A stretch of DNA of 64,000 nt from Nitrospira sp. ND1. GTDB taxonomy: Bacteria; Nitrospirota; Nitrospiria; Nitrospirales; Nitrospiraceae. The notes below the pieces were generated by a model. That model saw nothing but the letters and a program-made list of their open reading frames with translations, searched no databases and was not told the origin of the DNA. The stretch spans positions 3,029,839-3,093,838 of the forward strand of contig NZ_FWEX01000006.1 in assembly GCF_900170025.1 (NCBI RefSeq), read 5' to 3'. This document shows positions 51,041-60,947 of the stretch, piece after piece (the stretch's first letter is position 1; each line of letters begins with the position of its first letter). A program made the position numbers and the translations under genes.

Positions 51041-51238
51041 GCGGTGTCCCTGATCAATGTGATGAAGTGTAGCGGAGTGCGACGGCGAAGCGCTAGCCCG
51101 CATGATCGGGGTCGGCATGGGTTGGTGGATGGATTCAGCGCGCGCATTGCGGGTTCGGCATTGTGGGAAAATTGTCGGCGGTGTATCGTAGGTCAAGGCA
51201 GGTTATTCCTTCTGTAGATTCCATCGGAGGCGATGCTC

Positions 51239-52258
51239 ATGATTTTGGTTACCGGCGGTGCCGGCTATATCGGTTCGCACACCTGTGTGGAACTGCTCAA
51301 CGCCGGCTGTGCAGTCACGGTCTTTGACAATTTTTCCAACAGCCATCCCGAAGCGTTGGCTCGTGTGGAACGGATTACCGGAAAATCTCTGCGCGTGATA
51401 CGCGGGGATTGCCGTGATCGCGCAGCCCTGGTAGCGGCCTTGCGTGAGTCCCGGGCGACGGCGGTGATTCACTTCGCCGGTCTGAAGGCGGTGGGGGAGT
51501 CGGTACAGCAGCCGTTGGCCTACTACGACAACAATGTCGTCGGGTCACTGCGACTGTTGGACGCCATGGGTGAGTGCGGCGTGAAGCGGCTGGTGTTCAG
51601 CTCCTCTGCTACGGTCTATGGCGATCCTCAGCGTCTCCCGCTTACGGAGGACCATCCGTTGTCGGCTACGAATCCCTACGGCAGAACGAAGCTCATGGTG
51701 GAGGAGATCTTGCGCGATCTTCAGCGCAGCGATGCCTCCTGGCGAATCTGCATTCTCCGCTATTTCAACCCTGTCGGGGCGCATGCCAGCGGACTGATCG
51801 GAGAGGATCCACAGGGGACGCCGAATAATCTCTTGCCCTTCGTGGCGCAGGTGGCGGTGGGGCGGCGGGAATGTTTGAACGTGTGGGGCAATGATTATTC
51901 GACTCCGGACGGCACCGGGGTGCGGGATTATATTCATGTGGTCGATTTGGCACTGGGCCACCTCAAGGCGCTGGAAGCGCTCGATCGGCTGGAACGTCCG
52001 GGAGAATGTTTGACGGTGAATCTCGGGACTGGAAATGGATACAGTGTGCTGGAGATCGTGCGGGCGTTTGAGGCAGCGAGTGGAAAGCCGGTTCCCTACA
52101 AAATCGCCCCCCGCAGACCCGGTGACGTGGCCTCCTGTTATGCCGATCCCAAGCAAGCCTTGAAGTCGTTAGGGTGGGAGGCCGCGCGTGGGCTGAATGA
52201 GATGTGTGCCGATGCCTGGCGTTGGCAAAGTTCGAATCCAAGGGGGTATGCGGGCTGA
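51239..52258 (+). CDS. galE: UDP-glucose 4-epimerase
   Basis: 339 residues. SDR-type NAD site (VTGGAGYIGSHTCVELL), catalytic SSSATVYG and YGRTK (Tyr-x3-Lys), and the sugar-binding NPVGAH, all typical of GalE. It interconverts UDP-glucose and UDP-galactose for glycan synthesis. The ATG at 51239 is 8 bases after GGAGG and is preferred over one 6 bases earlier. Confidence 0.94.
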   Translation: MILVTGGAGYIGSHTCVELLNAGCAVTVFDNFSNSHPEALARVERITGKSLRVIRGDCRDRAALVAALRESRATAVIHFAGLKAVGESVQQPLAYYDNNVVGSLRLLDAMGECGVKRLVFSSSATVYGDPQRLPLTEDHPLSATNPYGRTKLMVEEILRDLQRSDASWRICILRYFNPVGAHASGLIGEDPQGTPNNLLPFVAQVAVGRRECLNVWGNDYSTPDGTGVRDYIHVVDLALGHLKALEALDRLERPGECLTVNLGTGNGYSVLEIVRAFEAASGKPVPYKIAPRRPGDVASCYADPKQALKSLGWEAARGLNEMCADAWRWQSSNPRGYAG

Positions 52259-52299
52259 GTGTTCAGCGGGGCGAGCGCTGTGAGTCGGGGGATCTTCGG

Positions 52300-53571
52300 A
52301 TGAAAACGATCGGCCTACAGAGTGAGCCAGTGCTCGATTGTCGACAGGTGAGCGTTCTGCATATCACTACCCTTCTACTCCGGGCGGGTCTCATCATCCT
52401 GGTGTCCCGGGGTGCGTCATGGGCAATCGGTGCCGGGGCGGTCGCGTGCGCTCTCTTATTCGTGCCGGCGGTTCATGCGAACCACCAAGGGCACGTAAGC
52501 CATCCGGATGGCGAGGCTCATATCACGGTGGGAGCGGGGTACTCGATCCCTGGCGCGTCCTTTCAGATTTTCATGGGGCCAGGCAACGATGCCGCAGAAG
52601 AGACCGGTCTGACTCAGGCAGACAGGAGCGCCGCCGTTGAAACGGTGAGAGAAGCGTTCGCTGTTCTCGTACAACATCGGACCGACTATCCGCGTTTCGA
52701 TGAAAGCCTCAAGAAAGAGGCACTGGCCAGGGTCGTAATTGAGACGACCGTGGTGAACGACGAGGGAAGAGCATTTCCGTTCCTCGTCGCTCGAACCACA
52801 CAGCCGGGACGAGTCATACTGCTGATCAGCGCGTCGTCACTGAAGGAGAACGGGTATCTGCATCACCCCAATACGCTGGCTCCGGTGCTGGCAAGAGAAT
52901 TTCAATGGGTGGCCAGCAAGGCGGACACCGCGCCGAAGCCAAAAATGGTTGCAGGTGAACGAGCGTTGAAGTCGGCGCCGATTCGCACGGACCAGGACAT
53001 CGCGGCCCTCTCCGGAGAGGAGCGGGTACGTCTCCTTCAGCAACTACTCGGCTCGTACCTGCGAACCGTAGATGATCAAAGAAGCCTCGACGGCCAGTCC
53101 TACTATGAAGTCGGCAGTACCGTATTGGTCGCGCCGACTCATCCGGATTCGACGACCAAGCTCTATGAGATCCGGGTTCGTGAGGCCCTTCAGCGCATCG
53201 TCCGGGAACCGTTTTTCTGGGAACGTACGCCGAAGGCGGTCAGAAGCTTGCTGAATGGGAAGGTGTGGACTGTCGCGTTCGTAAACATTGACCAACGTGA
53301 TTGGGCCACTCGGACCAGGGTACTCCCCGAGGAGAAGGCCGTCATAGTAGGAGCGCGCGACCAACGCGTTCAACCGGCCGCAATTTTGGTGAATACCTAT
53401 CGAACGGCTGCGCCCGATGACCCGTTTTATCCGGACACGCAGGGGCTGCCCATGGGCGCGCTCTCGGCGGAGCAATTGGCGCGCGTGATCGCCCTGGAAA
53501 TTCAGCATAATATCCAGGAGAAATCGATGGCCGGCCACGTGGCACAGGATGCACTTACGGCTCCTAAATAG
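52300..53571 (+). CDS. Exported hypothetical protein, 423 residues
   Basis: A hydrophobic double segment (HITTLLLRAGLIILVSRG and IGAGAVACALLFVPAVHA) forms an anchor or signal; the mature part starts near NHQGHVSHPDGEAHI. The rest is a mixed alpha/beta periplasmic domain with no recognised motif; ALEIQHNIQE near the end does not form a zinc site. It lies 41 bases after galE. The ATG at 52300 has only a weak ribosome site. Confidence 0.5.
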   Translation: MKTIGLQSEPVLDCRQVSVLHITTLLLRAGLIILVSRGASWAIGAGAVACALLFVPAVHANHQGHVSHPDGEAHITVGAGYSIPGASFQIFMGPGNDAAEETGLTQADRSAAVETVREAFAVLVQHRTDYPRFDESLKKEALARVVIETTVVNDEGRAFPFLVARTTQPGRVILLISASSLKENGYLHHPNTLAPVLAREFQWVASKADTAPKPKMVAGERALKSAPIRTDQDIAALSGEERVRLLQQLLGSYLRTVDDQRSLDGQSYYEVGSTVLVAPTHPDSTTKLYEIRVREALQRIVREPFFWERTPKAVRSLLNGKVWTVAFVNIDQRDWATRTRVLPEEKAVIVGARDQRVQPAAILVNTYRTAAPDDPFYPDTQGLPMGALSAEQLARVIALEIQHNIQEKSMAGHVAQDALTAPK

Positions 53572-54202
53572 GGATGGAGCGAAACGAGTGATTGAGTATC
53601 GTACCGTAATCGACTAGCCCAGCGTCTCATCGCTCCCGCTTGACCCATCGCTCCCGCTTGTCGCACCACGCCCGCTCTGTCCATCCCAAGCGTCCCATCC
53701 TACTGCAACGAATCTTCCTGTCTGACCGGTTTGGGACGGCCTGGTCGGCGCGAATCGATCAATAAGTAGAATGTACTGGCATGCATACGTAGTGCAAAAT
53801 TGCATATGCGTAGTGGTTTGCTCTACGTATGGGGCAGCCGCAGTATTTTTGTGCATATTCCAGAGAGCTTTTCTTGACCTCCGTGAAGTCTGCGTGTAGG
53901 TTTCCCCCCTGATTTTTGTGAGAGTGCGTTGCGGGATCGCCATGTATCGGCCACGTGCGGTGTGGACGAAGCCCTGTCGCCCCTGCCTGGCTCAACGTAT
54001 TATCCGGACGGCATCGCGCGACGTTGACCGGTCTGTGTCTTGCGGGATCAGGTGCGCATGGCACCGCTCCTACGCAGCATGTATTGCGGCTGTGTCGCCA
54101 TGAGCAGGTTCGGACCCTCTCCCCCGAAGTGAATGTGCGGCTGACGACGGGGCGCAGCTCAGGCTTGGCAAGACGGATCTGCTGTTCAATTGAGGAGGAG
54201 AC
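53572..54202. other. Intergenic region with short repeats upstream of the GH20-like gene
   Basis: No supported gene in 630 bases. CATCGCTCCCGCTTG occurs twice at 53628-53642 and 53646-53660. Further down are related words TGCATACGTAGTG (53782-53794), TGCATATGCGTAGTG (53801-53815) and an inverted CTACGTATG (53823-53831) in an AT-rich patch that may be a promoter and regulator-binding region. Confidence 0.5.
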
Positions 54203-55276
54203 ATGTCCCGTTGTGTGTCTGCGCTGTGCGGGGCAGTGCTTGCGCTTCTGGCTGTTCTGCCGGGGAATGCGGCGGCAGCACCATCGTCGGGCTCAAGTTG
54301 GGAACCGATGCGGATCATGCATTTCGTCCTGACCGGGACGGTTCCACTGGAGCGTGCGCGCGAGTATGTGAACCAGGCTCAGGCGGCCGGTTTCACGGCT
54401 GTGCAGGTGGTGCTCACCGATGGCGTGAGGCTCGATCATGCCCCGTGGAAACCCGTGAAGGGCGCGTGGACTAAAGCCGAGTTTCTCTCTTGGGCTGCCT
54501 ACGCCCGCGCGCATGGATTGGACGTGATTCCCGAGGTCAAACTCCTGACACATCAGGAGCAGTTCTTTCAGAAGCATTATCCCGGTTTGATGTTCAATGC
54601 CGTGTCCTATGATCCGAGGAAGGAAGGGGTCTATCAGGCTGTATTCCGGCTGCTCGACGAACTTATCGACGCCCTGCATCCCCGGGCGATCCATATCGGC
54701 CACGACGAAGCATTTGGATGGACGGTGGGCCAGGTGGCGAAATGGCTGAAGTTCGGTGAGCTCATGGTCCCGGCGGACCTCTTTGCCCGGGATGTCGAAC
54801 GCATTCACGGCTACCTGACTCAAAAGGGGGTGGAGACCTGGATGTGGGCTGACATGCTGCTCGATCCGGCGGAGTTTCCCGGCGCCTCGTCCAAGCATCT
54901 GCATGGAATGGCGGCAGGGTATGGGAAAGCGCTTCGCAATCGGCTTCCACGGGATATCGTGATGTGTGACTGGCACTACGGCGACGAGCAGGGGAGTTTT
55001 CCCTCGATGTCCGTGATGCAGAGCGAAGGGTTTCGCGTGATCGGAGCCACCTGGAAACGGGAGGAGACCATGCGCAATTTCAGCCGCTATGCGTTGTCCC
55101 GGCACGCCTATGGTCTGATGGCGACAACCTGGTTCCACGTGCAGCGGAACGACCGGGACTTGGTCGACTGGATTATTCGCTCGTCCGGTATGTTATTCCG
55201 TAACCCCGATGCGGCGGTGCCGCCGAGACCTGCTTCGGCTGCCCCTCCGGAAGGACATGGCTGGACGGCTCCATAA
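54203..55276 (+). CDS. Exported glycoside hydrolase family 20-like protein
   Basis: 357 residues. Signal peptide (LCGAVLALLAVLPGNAAAA). A TIM barrel with the hexosaminidase motif HIGHDEAFG (Asp-Glu pair for substrate-assisted catalysis), FTAVQVVLTDGVRL as strand 2 and VIPEVKLLTHQ as strand 4. It probably removes N-acetylhexosamine from peptidoglycan or chitin fragments. It lacks the usual GH20 N-terminal domain. The start has GAGGAGGAGAC. Confidence 0.75.
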   Translation: MSRCVSALCGAVLALLAVLPGNAAAAPSSGSSWEPMRIMHFVLTGTVPLERAREYVNQAQAAGFTAVQVVLTDGVRLDHAPWKPVKGAWTKAEFLSWAAYARAHGLDVIPEVKLLTHQEQFFQKHYPGLMFNAVSYDPRKEGVYQAVFRLLDELIDALHPRAIHIGHDEAFGWTVGQVAKWLKFGELMVPADLFARDVERIHGYLTQKGVETWMWADMLLDPAEFPGASSKHLHGMAAGYGKALRNRLPRDIVMCDWHYGDEQGSFPSMSVMQSEGFRVIGATWKREETMRNFSRYALSRHAYGLMATTWFHVQRNDRDLVDWIIRSSGMLFRNPDAAVPPRPASAAPPEGHGWTAP

Positions 55277-55366
55277 CGGCGGGGAAAGGTCGCTCTTGAG
55301 TGGGACCGTCAGGGCCCCGGCGCGAGGGGAACGCCTGCCGGTTCCGCTGTGTCATGGTGAGCCGGG

Positions 55367-56059
55367 CTAGCGGCCGATCTGTTTAGGCTGCCCCGCTTTG
55401 GCTAGCTGCACATTCACGGTCACGACTCCCTCATTGAGATTACGATAGGGGTAGGCAGAGGTGATAAGAGGGAGGGTATCGGCTTGTTCCTGTGTGGTCA
55501 CGAGGGTGAGCGCCGGCACATACCGGCCTGAAGCGACTTTGACCCCGATCAGCTTCGCTCCCGGTTCGACCACCACGTGGTCACCGAGTTCAGTGCGAAA
55601 TACAAGGGCCTGCATGCCGACAAAGGTATCGTTACCGATTCTGGCGGGGCCATGCACCTGCGATTGGTGGGCCAGTGAGACGCGCTTGCCGATATAGACG
55701 GAATAGGTCTTGCCCGAGACCTGCACTTCGTTCTCCGGCAATTCATGGTCCCCTTCGAACGTCTCCAGTCCATGGATGACGACCCCGTCCTGCACGTTAC
55801 TGTGATCCCCGACATAAATGTTCTGTCCTTCATCGCCGCGGACCGAAGCGCCCGGTGCGATGAAAATCAACTCGCCGATAGTCACGGATCCAATGACCGC
55901 CGCCAGGGGATGAATGCGTGCCGATGCGGCAATCGTCGGCACAGCGACGTGGGGATTAAATGTGGCGGGAACGTTGGGGGCTACCCAGCCGACCAGCGTG
56001 ATGCCGATGAGGAGCAGGTTCAGGCTCAGGCTGAGTGAGAGGGGCAAGGATCGAGGCAT
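55367..56059 (-). CDS. Gamma-class carbonic anhydrase (Cam-type), exported
   Basis: About 230 residues. A left-handed beta-helix of hexapeptide repeats has the zinc His in VIHGLE, LAHQSQVHG and the Arg/Asp/Glu of SVRGDEGQNIYVGDHSNVQD. The acidic loop with the proton-shuttle Glu (HGLETFEGDHELPEN) marks the active Cam subgroup rather than CamH. A signal or anchor (LSLSLSLNLLLIGITLVGW) places it in the periplasm, where it would interconvert CO2 and bicarbonate for autotrophic growth. The start at 56059 has GGAGAATTCTTG. Confidence 0.9.
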   Translation of the reverse strand: MPRSLPLSLSLSLNLLLIGITLVGWVAPNVPATFNPHVAVPTIAASARIHPLAAVIGSVTIGELIFIAPGASVRGDEGQNIYVGDHSNVQDGVVIHGLETFEGDHELPENEVQVSGKTYSVYIGKRVSLAHQSQVHGPARIGNDTFVGMQALVFRTELGDHVVVEPGAKLIGVKVASGRYVPALTLVTTQEQADTLPLITSAYPYRNLNEGVVTVNVQLAKAGQPKQIGR

Positions 56060-56086
56060 CAAGAATTCTCCGGGAAACACGGGCGC

Positions 56087-56345
56087 TCACCCCTGTATGG
56101 ATGAGCCTGTCGTTGTGCCCTGCATCACGATCGAGTGAACCTCAGCGTACAAGGCTTGCTGCCACTCGGCTTGCAGGCCCGGCGTCATGTCGGTGTCGTA
56201 TTCTTTGACGGTGGCTCACGCTGTTGATCCAGTATTCGTCGCGCTGGTTCACGCCTCTTGCCGCATAGGCTCCCCTCGTCTCCATGTCGGCGGATGGCGC
56301 CTTAAACTTGAGGTACGCGTCGAGTCTCCTCATCCCGGCACTCGG
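56087..56345 (-). pseudogene. Decayed coding fragment of unknown origin
   Basis: Two frames on the minus strand look coding and join with one shift near 56213: RRLDAYLKFKAPSADMETRG to DEYWINSV, then ATVKEYDTDMTPGLQAEWQ to GTTTGSSIQG and stop at 56087. I cannot name the protein. The rest of 56060-56468 is empty apart from the leader of ychF. Confidence 0.3.
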
Positions 56346-56468
56346 GAGTGGACCGGACCGGCCTGGAACACGTAGAATGCGCCTCCGCGGTGCTCACCCC
56401 CTCCACCCGTGAGGGCGTGGGAAACGACAGGGTTGAAACAACAGTGGGCTGACTAGGAAGGGATCGTC

Positions 56469-57560
56469 ATGAGTGTGAAATGTGGAATCGTCGGGCTGCC
56501 GAATGTGGGCAAGTCGACCCTGTTCAATGCGTTGACCAAGTCCGGGATCGCAGCCGAGAACTATCCGTTCTGCACGATCGAGCCGAATATCGGCATCGTG
56601 GAGGTGCCGGATGCGCGGATGCAGGCGCTGGCGGACATCGTGAAGCCGCAGCGGATGCAGTATGCGACGACCGAATTCGTGGACATCGCAGGGTTAGTGG
56701 CCGGAGCCTCGAAAGGGGAAGGCCTGGGCAACCAGTTTTTGGCCACTATTCGCGAGACCGACGGGATTGTGAATGTCGTGCGCTGTTTTGAAGATGACAA
56801 CGTCGTCCACGTGGCGGGGAAGGTCGATCCGATTTCCGACATCGCGACCATTGTGACGGAACTCGCGCTGGCCGACCTCACCACAGTGGAAAAAGCTCAG
56901 GAGCGGAACGTGAAGCTCGTTCGCTCGGGCGATAAAGATGCCGCAAAGCTAGGCGAGTTGCTGGTGCAGGTGGCCGCCTGTTTGAATGAGGGGAAGCCGG
57001 CTCGCACCTTGAAACTCGACCCGGCGCAGCGCGCCTTGTTGAAGCCCTTGTGCCTGCTGACGATGAAGCCTGTGATGTATGTGGCCAATGTGGCTGAAAA
57101 AGGGTTTGCCAACAATCCGCTGCTGACGCGGGTGGAAGAATATGCTGCGCATGAAGGGGCGCCGGTCGTCGCCATCTGCGCCGCACTGGAGTCCGAAATC
57201 GCGGTGCTCTCAGACGAAGAGAAGCGGGAATTCCTGGCCGACATCGGCATGACCGAACCGGGGCTGAATCGACTGATCCGCGCGGCATACCAACTCCTGG
57301 GCTTACAGACGTATTTTACCGCCGGCGTGAAAGAAGTCCGCGCCTGGACGATTCATATCGGCGATACGGCGCCGCAGGCCGCCGGCGTCATTCATGGCGA
57401 TTTCGAAAAGGGGTTCATTCGCGCCGAGGTGATCGGCTACAACGACTTCATCGCCTGCAAAGGCGAAGCGGGGGCGAAGGAAAAAGGGAAGATGCGGCTG
57501 GAAGGGAAGGAGTACGTGGTGCAGGACGGCGACGTGATGCACTTCCGGTTCAACGTCTAG
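56469..57560 (+). CDS. ychF: Redox-regulated ATPase YchF (Obg/OLA1 family)
   Basis: 363 residues. The P-loop is [12 protein letters not shown]. The base-specificity motif is NVAEKG in place of NKxD, which gives ATP rather than GTP preference, as in YchF/OLA1. A TGS domain ends the protein ([29 protein letters not shown] pattern). It associates with ribosomes and stress responses. GGAAGGGATCGTC precedes the ATG. Confidence 0.95.
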   Translation: MSVKCGIVGLPNVGKSTLFNALTKSGIAAENYPFCTIEPNIGIVEVPDARMQALADIVKPQRMQYATTEFVDIAGLVAGASKGEGLGNQFLATIRETDGIVNVVRCFEDDNVVHVAGKVDPISDIATIVTELALADLTTVEKAQERNVKLVRSGDKDAAKLGELLVQVAACLNEGKPARTLKLDPAQRALLKPLCLLTMKPVMYVANVAEKGFANNPLLTRVEEYAAHEGAPVVAICAALESEIAVLSDEEKREFLADIGMTEPGLNRLIRAAYQLLGLQTYFTAGVKEVRAWTIHIGDTAPQAAGVIHGDFEKGFIRAEVIGYNDFIACKGEAGAKEKGKMRLEGKEYVVQDGDVMHFRFNV

Positions 57561-57617
57561 CGACGCTCTTTTACCATGTTACGAGGCAGGGTTTGCTTGC
57601 CTGATCGGAGATCCAAC

Positions 57618-58073
57618 GTGAACGAACAAGACACACAGCGAGCTGTAGCGATTCTCAACAGAATTATGGAACATGAGTTGGCCGGCGTAGTTCGGTACAC
57701 GCACTACGCGCTGATGGTCTACGGGTACAACCGTATCCCGATTGTGTCGTGGCTGAAGGGCAATGCGGATGAAAGTCTAGCCCATGCCCACAAAGCCGGT
57801 GAGCTGGTGACTCTATTGGGCGGCCATCCTTCGTTGAAGATCGGTACCCTGCTCGAAACGGAGAAGCATGATGTGGGAGATATTCTGCGGGAGAGTCTGG
57901 AGCACGAGAAAGCCGCCGTTGCCTCATATTACGAATTGCTGAAACTGAGTGAGGGCAAGTCCGTGTTGTTGGAAGAGTATGCCCGCGAAATGATCGTCGG
58001 GGAAGAACTGCATTTGGACGAAGTGAATAAGATGCTTCGCAAGTCGGGCGATGTGCAGGCGTTCAAGTCTTAA
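57618..58073 (+). CDS. Ferritin-like (bacterioferritin/DPS-fold) protein
   Basis: 151 residues forming a four-helix bundle. Candidate di-iron ligands are Glu in ILNRIMEHELAGVVRYTHY, ESLAHAHKAGE, LEHEKAAVASYYELL and IVGEELHLDEVNKML. It resembles bacterioferritin but has no clear haem Met. It stores or oxidises iron, or is a related diiron oxidase. The GTG at 57618 has CGGAGATCC upstream; an ATG at 57576 has none. It follows ychF by 57 bases. Confidence 0.75.
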   Translation: MNEQDTQRAVAILNRIMEHELAGVVRYTHYALMVYGYNRIPIVSWLKGNADESLAHAHKAGELVTLLGGHPSLKIGTLLETEKHDVGDILRESLEHEKAAVASYYELLKLSEGKSVLLEEYAREMIVGEELHLDEVNKMLRKSGDVQAFKS

Positions 58074-58101
58074 CTCTTCACGCTGTGTGACGGCACAGGC
58101 C

Positions 58102-58121
58102 TGGTCCGGAGTTCCGGACCA
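58102..58121. terminator. Hairpin after the ferritin-like gene
   Basis: TGGTCCGGA / TCCGGACCA, a perfect 9-bp inverted repeat with a 2-base centre. No T-run follows, so function as a terminator is uncertain. Confidence 0.4.
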
Positions 58122-58201
58122 AGCTCTCGTCATGATCCACTACGCCGATTGCTGCTGCGTATTGAAGCCGGCCACTCATCGTCACCCCTGACCCTGCCTG
58201 T

Positions 58202-58666
58202 ATGTTTAACGTGATTTTGTACCAGCCTGAAATTCCTCCGAATACGGGGAACATCATCCGTCTCTGCGCCAACACCGGTGCCTCGTTGCATCTGGTCAAG
58301 CCGTTGGGCTTTACGCTGGAAGACAAACAGTTGCTGCGAGCCGGACTGGATTATCACGAATTCGCCTCGATCACGGTGCACGAGGGGTGGGCCGAGTGCC
58401 TAGCACGCATGGAAGGGCACCGAATTTTCGCCGTATCCACGAAGGGCAGACAGCGGTACGATCTGGTTCGTTACATCGAAGGCGATGCGTTTGTCTTTGG
58501 CCCGGAAAGCCGTGGATTGCCGGCGGAGATTCTTGGCAGCGTCCCTGAACAGCAGTGCCTGCGCGTACCGATGGTGCCGGGAAGCCGCAGCCTCAACCTC
58601 TCCAACTCGGTCGCGGTGGTGCTCTACGAAGCCTGGCGGCAGGTCGAATTTTGGAAAGGTGTCTGA
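58202..58666 (+). CDS. trmL: tRNA (cytidine/uridine-34-2'-O)-methyltransferase TrmL
   Basis: 154 residues with the SPOUT knot: YQPEIPPNTGNIIRLCANTG at the start, then FGPESRGLP and LNLSNSVAVVLYEAWRQ for SAM binding. It methylates the wobble base of some leucine tRNAs. Full length. The ATG at 58202 directly follows a CCCTGCCTGT leader with no clear ribosome site. Confidence 0.92.
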   Translation: MFNVILYQPEIPPNTGNIIRLCANTGASLHLVKPLGFTLEDKQLLRAGLDYHEFASITVHEGWAECLARMEGHRIFAVSTKGRQRYDLVRYIEGDAFVFGPESRGLPAEILGSVPEQQCLRVPMVPGSRSLNLSNSVAVVLYEAWRQVEFWKGV

Positions 58667-58740
58667 TCGCCGGTCATTCCTTCGCAGGCACCGCCGGATC
58701 CCACCGGGCAGGGCTCGTCACAGACCGCTCAGCGACGCGA

Positions 58741-60624
58741 TCAAATCTCCAGCACCAGTCCGATTTCAACCACCTGTTCCGCCGGTAGGTGGAAATAGGA
58801 ACTGGCTCTCTGGGTATTTCGTGACAGGAAGACAAATATTTTTTCCCGCCAGATTGCCATCCCCGGTTTCGGCGTCGCCAAAAAGGTCAGTCTGCTCAGG
58901 AAGAACGTGGTCTCCTCGACAGGGAGGGTATGGCCGCGGGCTGCGAGGTAGGTGAGTACACGTGGAATGTCCGGCGTTTCCATGAATCCGCATCTGGCGA
59001 CAACTTGAAACAGGTTTTCCTGGATGGTGGTGATTTCCAGCGGGCCTCCGGATGGAACGTAGGGCACAGGCTCTGTGCGGACTGTGAGGATATAGACCTG
59101 CTCGTGCAGAGATTTGTTGTGCCGGACATTTTGCAGCAAGGCGGGCGGGGTGATGTCGGGATGTTGAGATAAAAATACGGCGCGCCCGGCGGTTCTGCAT
59201 TGCACCTGCGACAAGACTTCCCGGGCGAATTGAAGCAATGGAGGAAACTGCTCGCGCAAGTGGTCTGCCACGATCGCGCGTCCTCGCGCCCAAGTACTCA
59301 TGACGGTGAACACGGCCGCGCCGAGCAGCAGCGGGAACCATCCGCCATGGGGAATTTTTTGGGCATTCGCGAGAAAGAAGGCGAGATCGATGAGCAGGAA
59401 GCCCCCGACTGCCATGGCTGCCGGTAGCGGGCTCCATTGCCAATGGGCCTGGACCACGCGGTACATCAGGAGGGTCGTGATGATCATGGAACCCGAGACG
59501 GCGATGCCATAGGCTGCGGCCAGATTACTGGACGATCCGAAGGAAAGGATCAGACCGACGGTGCCGATGAACATGAACCAATTCAACAGGCCAAAGTAGA
59601 TTTGGCCATGTTGCTCGGCGGATGTGTGGGTGATCCGCAACGGCGGCAGATAGCCCAATTGAACGGCTTGCAAGGTCAACGAGAAGGCCCCGGACAGCAT
59701 GGCTTGGGATGCGATGACGGTGGCCATGGTCGCCAGCGCGATCAAGGGGTACAGCATCCAGTCGGGGGCCAGGAAGTAAAAGGGATTGGCCAGAGCCGCC
59801 GGGGTCCGCATGAGGAGCGCACCCTGGCCGAAGTACTGGAGCAGAAGGGCGGGCAAGGCCACCACAAACCAGCCGAGTTGGATCGGTCGGCGTCCGAAGT
59901 GGCCCATGTCGGCATACAGCGCCTCGGCACCTGTGAGGACCAGAAACACACTGCCCAGCACCAGGATGCCGACTCCTGCATGCCGAATCAAAAACTGGAT
60001 CGCATACAGCGGATTGGCGGCACGCAGAACCTCCGGGGTTTGGATCAAACTGTGGAGCCCGAGGAGGGCCATCGTGACAAACCAGAGCAGCATGATGGGG
60101 CCGAAGATGCTCCCGATCGTTCCGGAGCCCCGGCGTTGGATCATGAACAACAAGGCGACCAGCGCGACGGTCAGAGGCAGGATGTAGGGGGTAAACACAT
60201 CGGTGGTCAGCGTGAGCCCTTCGACCGCGCTAAGGACCGAAATGGCCGGTGTAATGATGCCGTCGCTATAGAGAAACGCCACGCCGATCAAGCCGAGTGT
60301 GACGACAACGTTGAGCCCTTTGCGGAGATCGACCGGGCGGGACTGCTGACTGAGCGCCAGGAGCGCCAGCATGCCTCCTTCGCCCTCGTTGTCGGCTTTC
60401 ATTACGAACAGCAGATATTTCACGGTGACGACGAGCACGAGCGACCACACGATCATGGACAGAATCCCCAGCACGTTGTCGGGAGTGACCGGCAGGCCAT
60501 GCGATTCGTGAAAACACTCGCGCAGGGCATACAGCGGGCTGGTTCCGATGTCGCCATAGACCACTCCCATGGCGGCCACGGTGAGGGAGACGGAAGAAGA
60601 TTGGTTGTTGAGATGCTTCGGCAT
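58741..60624 (-). CDS. kup: Kup-type potassium uptake transporter
   Basis: 627 residues, about 12 membrane helices and a C-terminal cytoplasmic domain (about 460-627). The family start is [47 protein letters not shown]-like helix 6 is also present. It is a K+/H+ symporter. The ATG at 60624 has a weak ribosome site. It is convergent with trmL. Confidence 0.93.
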   Translation of the reverse strand: [627 protein letters not shown]

Positions 60625-60947
60625 GGATACGTGACAGGGGCCCGACCCGATTCGCGATGGTCCTGTGTTGTGACGGGTCGAACTATACCATGTTGGATGA
60701 GGGGATGCCGGTTGGTTCCGCAGGGTGTCGTAAACCTCCGCATCTGTTCCCAGGTGGAGAGAGATGAGTGGCCGCGCATCCGGCCTGGAAGTTGCGCGAA
60801 TCTTCTGCTAGATTCCCCGTCGGCCCGTGCGAACGATCATAGGAGTCGCGCCGGCCAAGTCTTCGAATTCATCTCACAAGAAAGCCGCTGAGACCGGGAG
60901 GGTCGCCTCCGGCCGGATCTCGCTTTCGGAAAGCCCAATACGTACCT

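Noticed and set aside
52228-52244. GTTCGAATCC-like T-loop sequence suggesting a tRNA
   Set aside because: It lies inside galE and no acceptor or anticodon stem can be drawn around it.
59437-60891. 484-codon open frame opposite kup
   Set aside because: Composition (Gln/Gly/His/Asp-rich, no domain) is that of a shadow of membrane-helix codons; kup has all family features.
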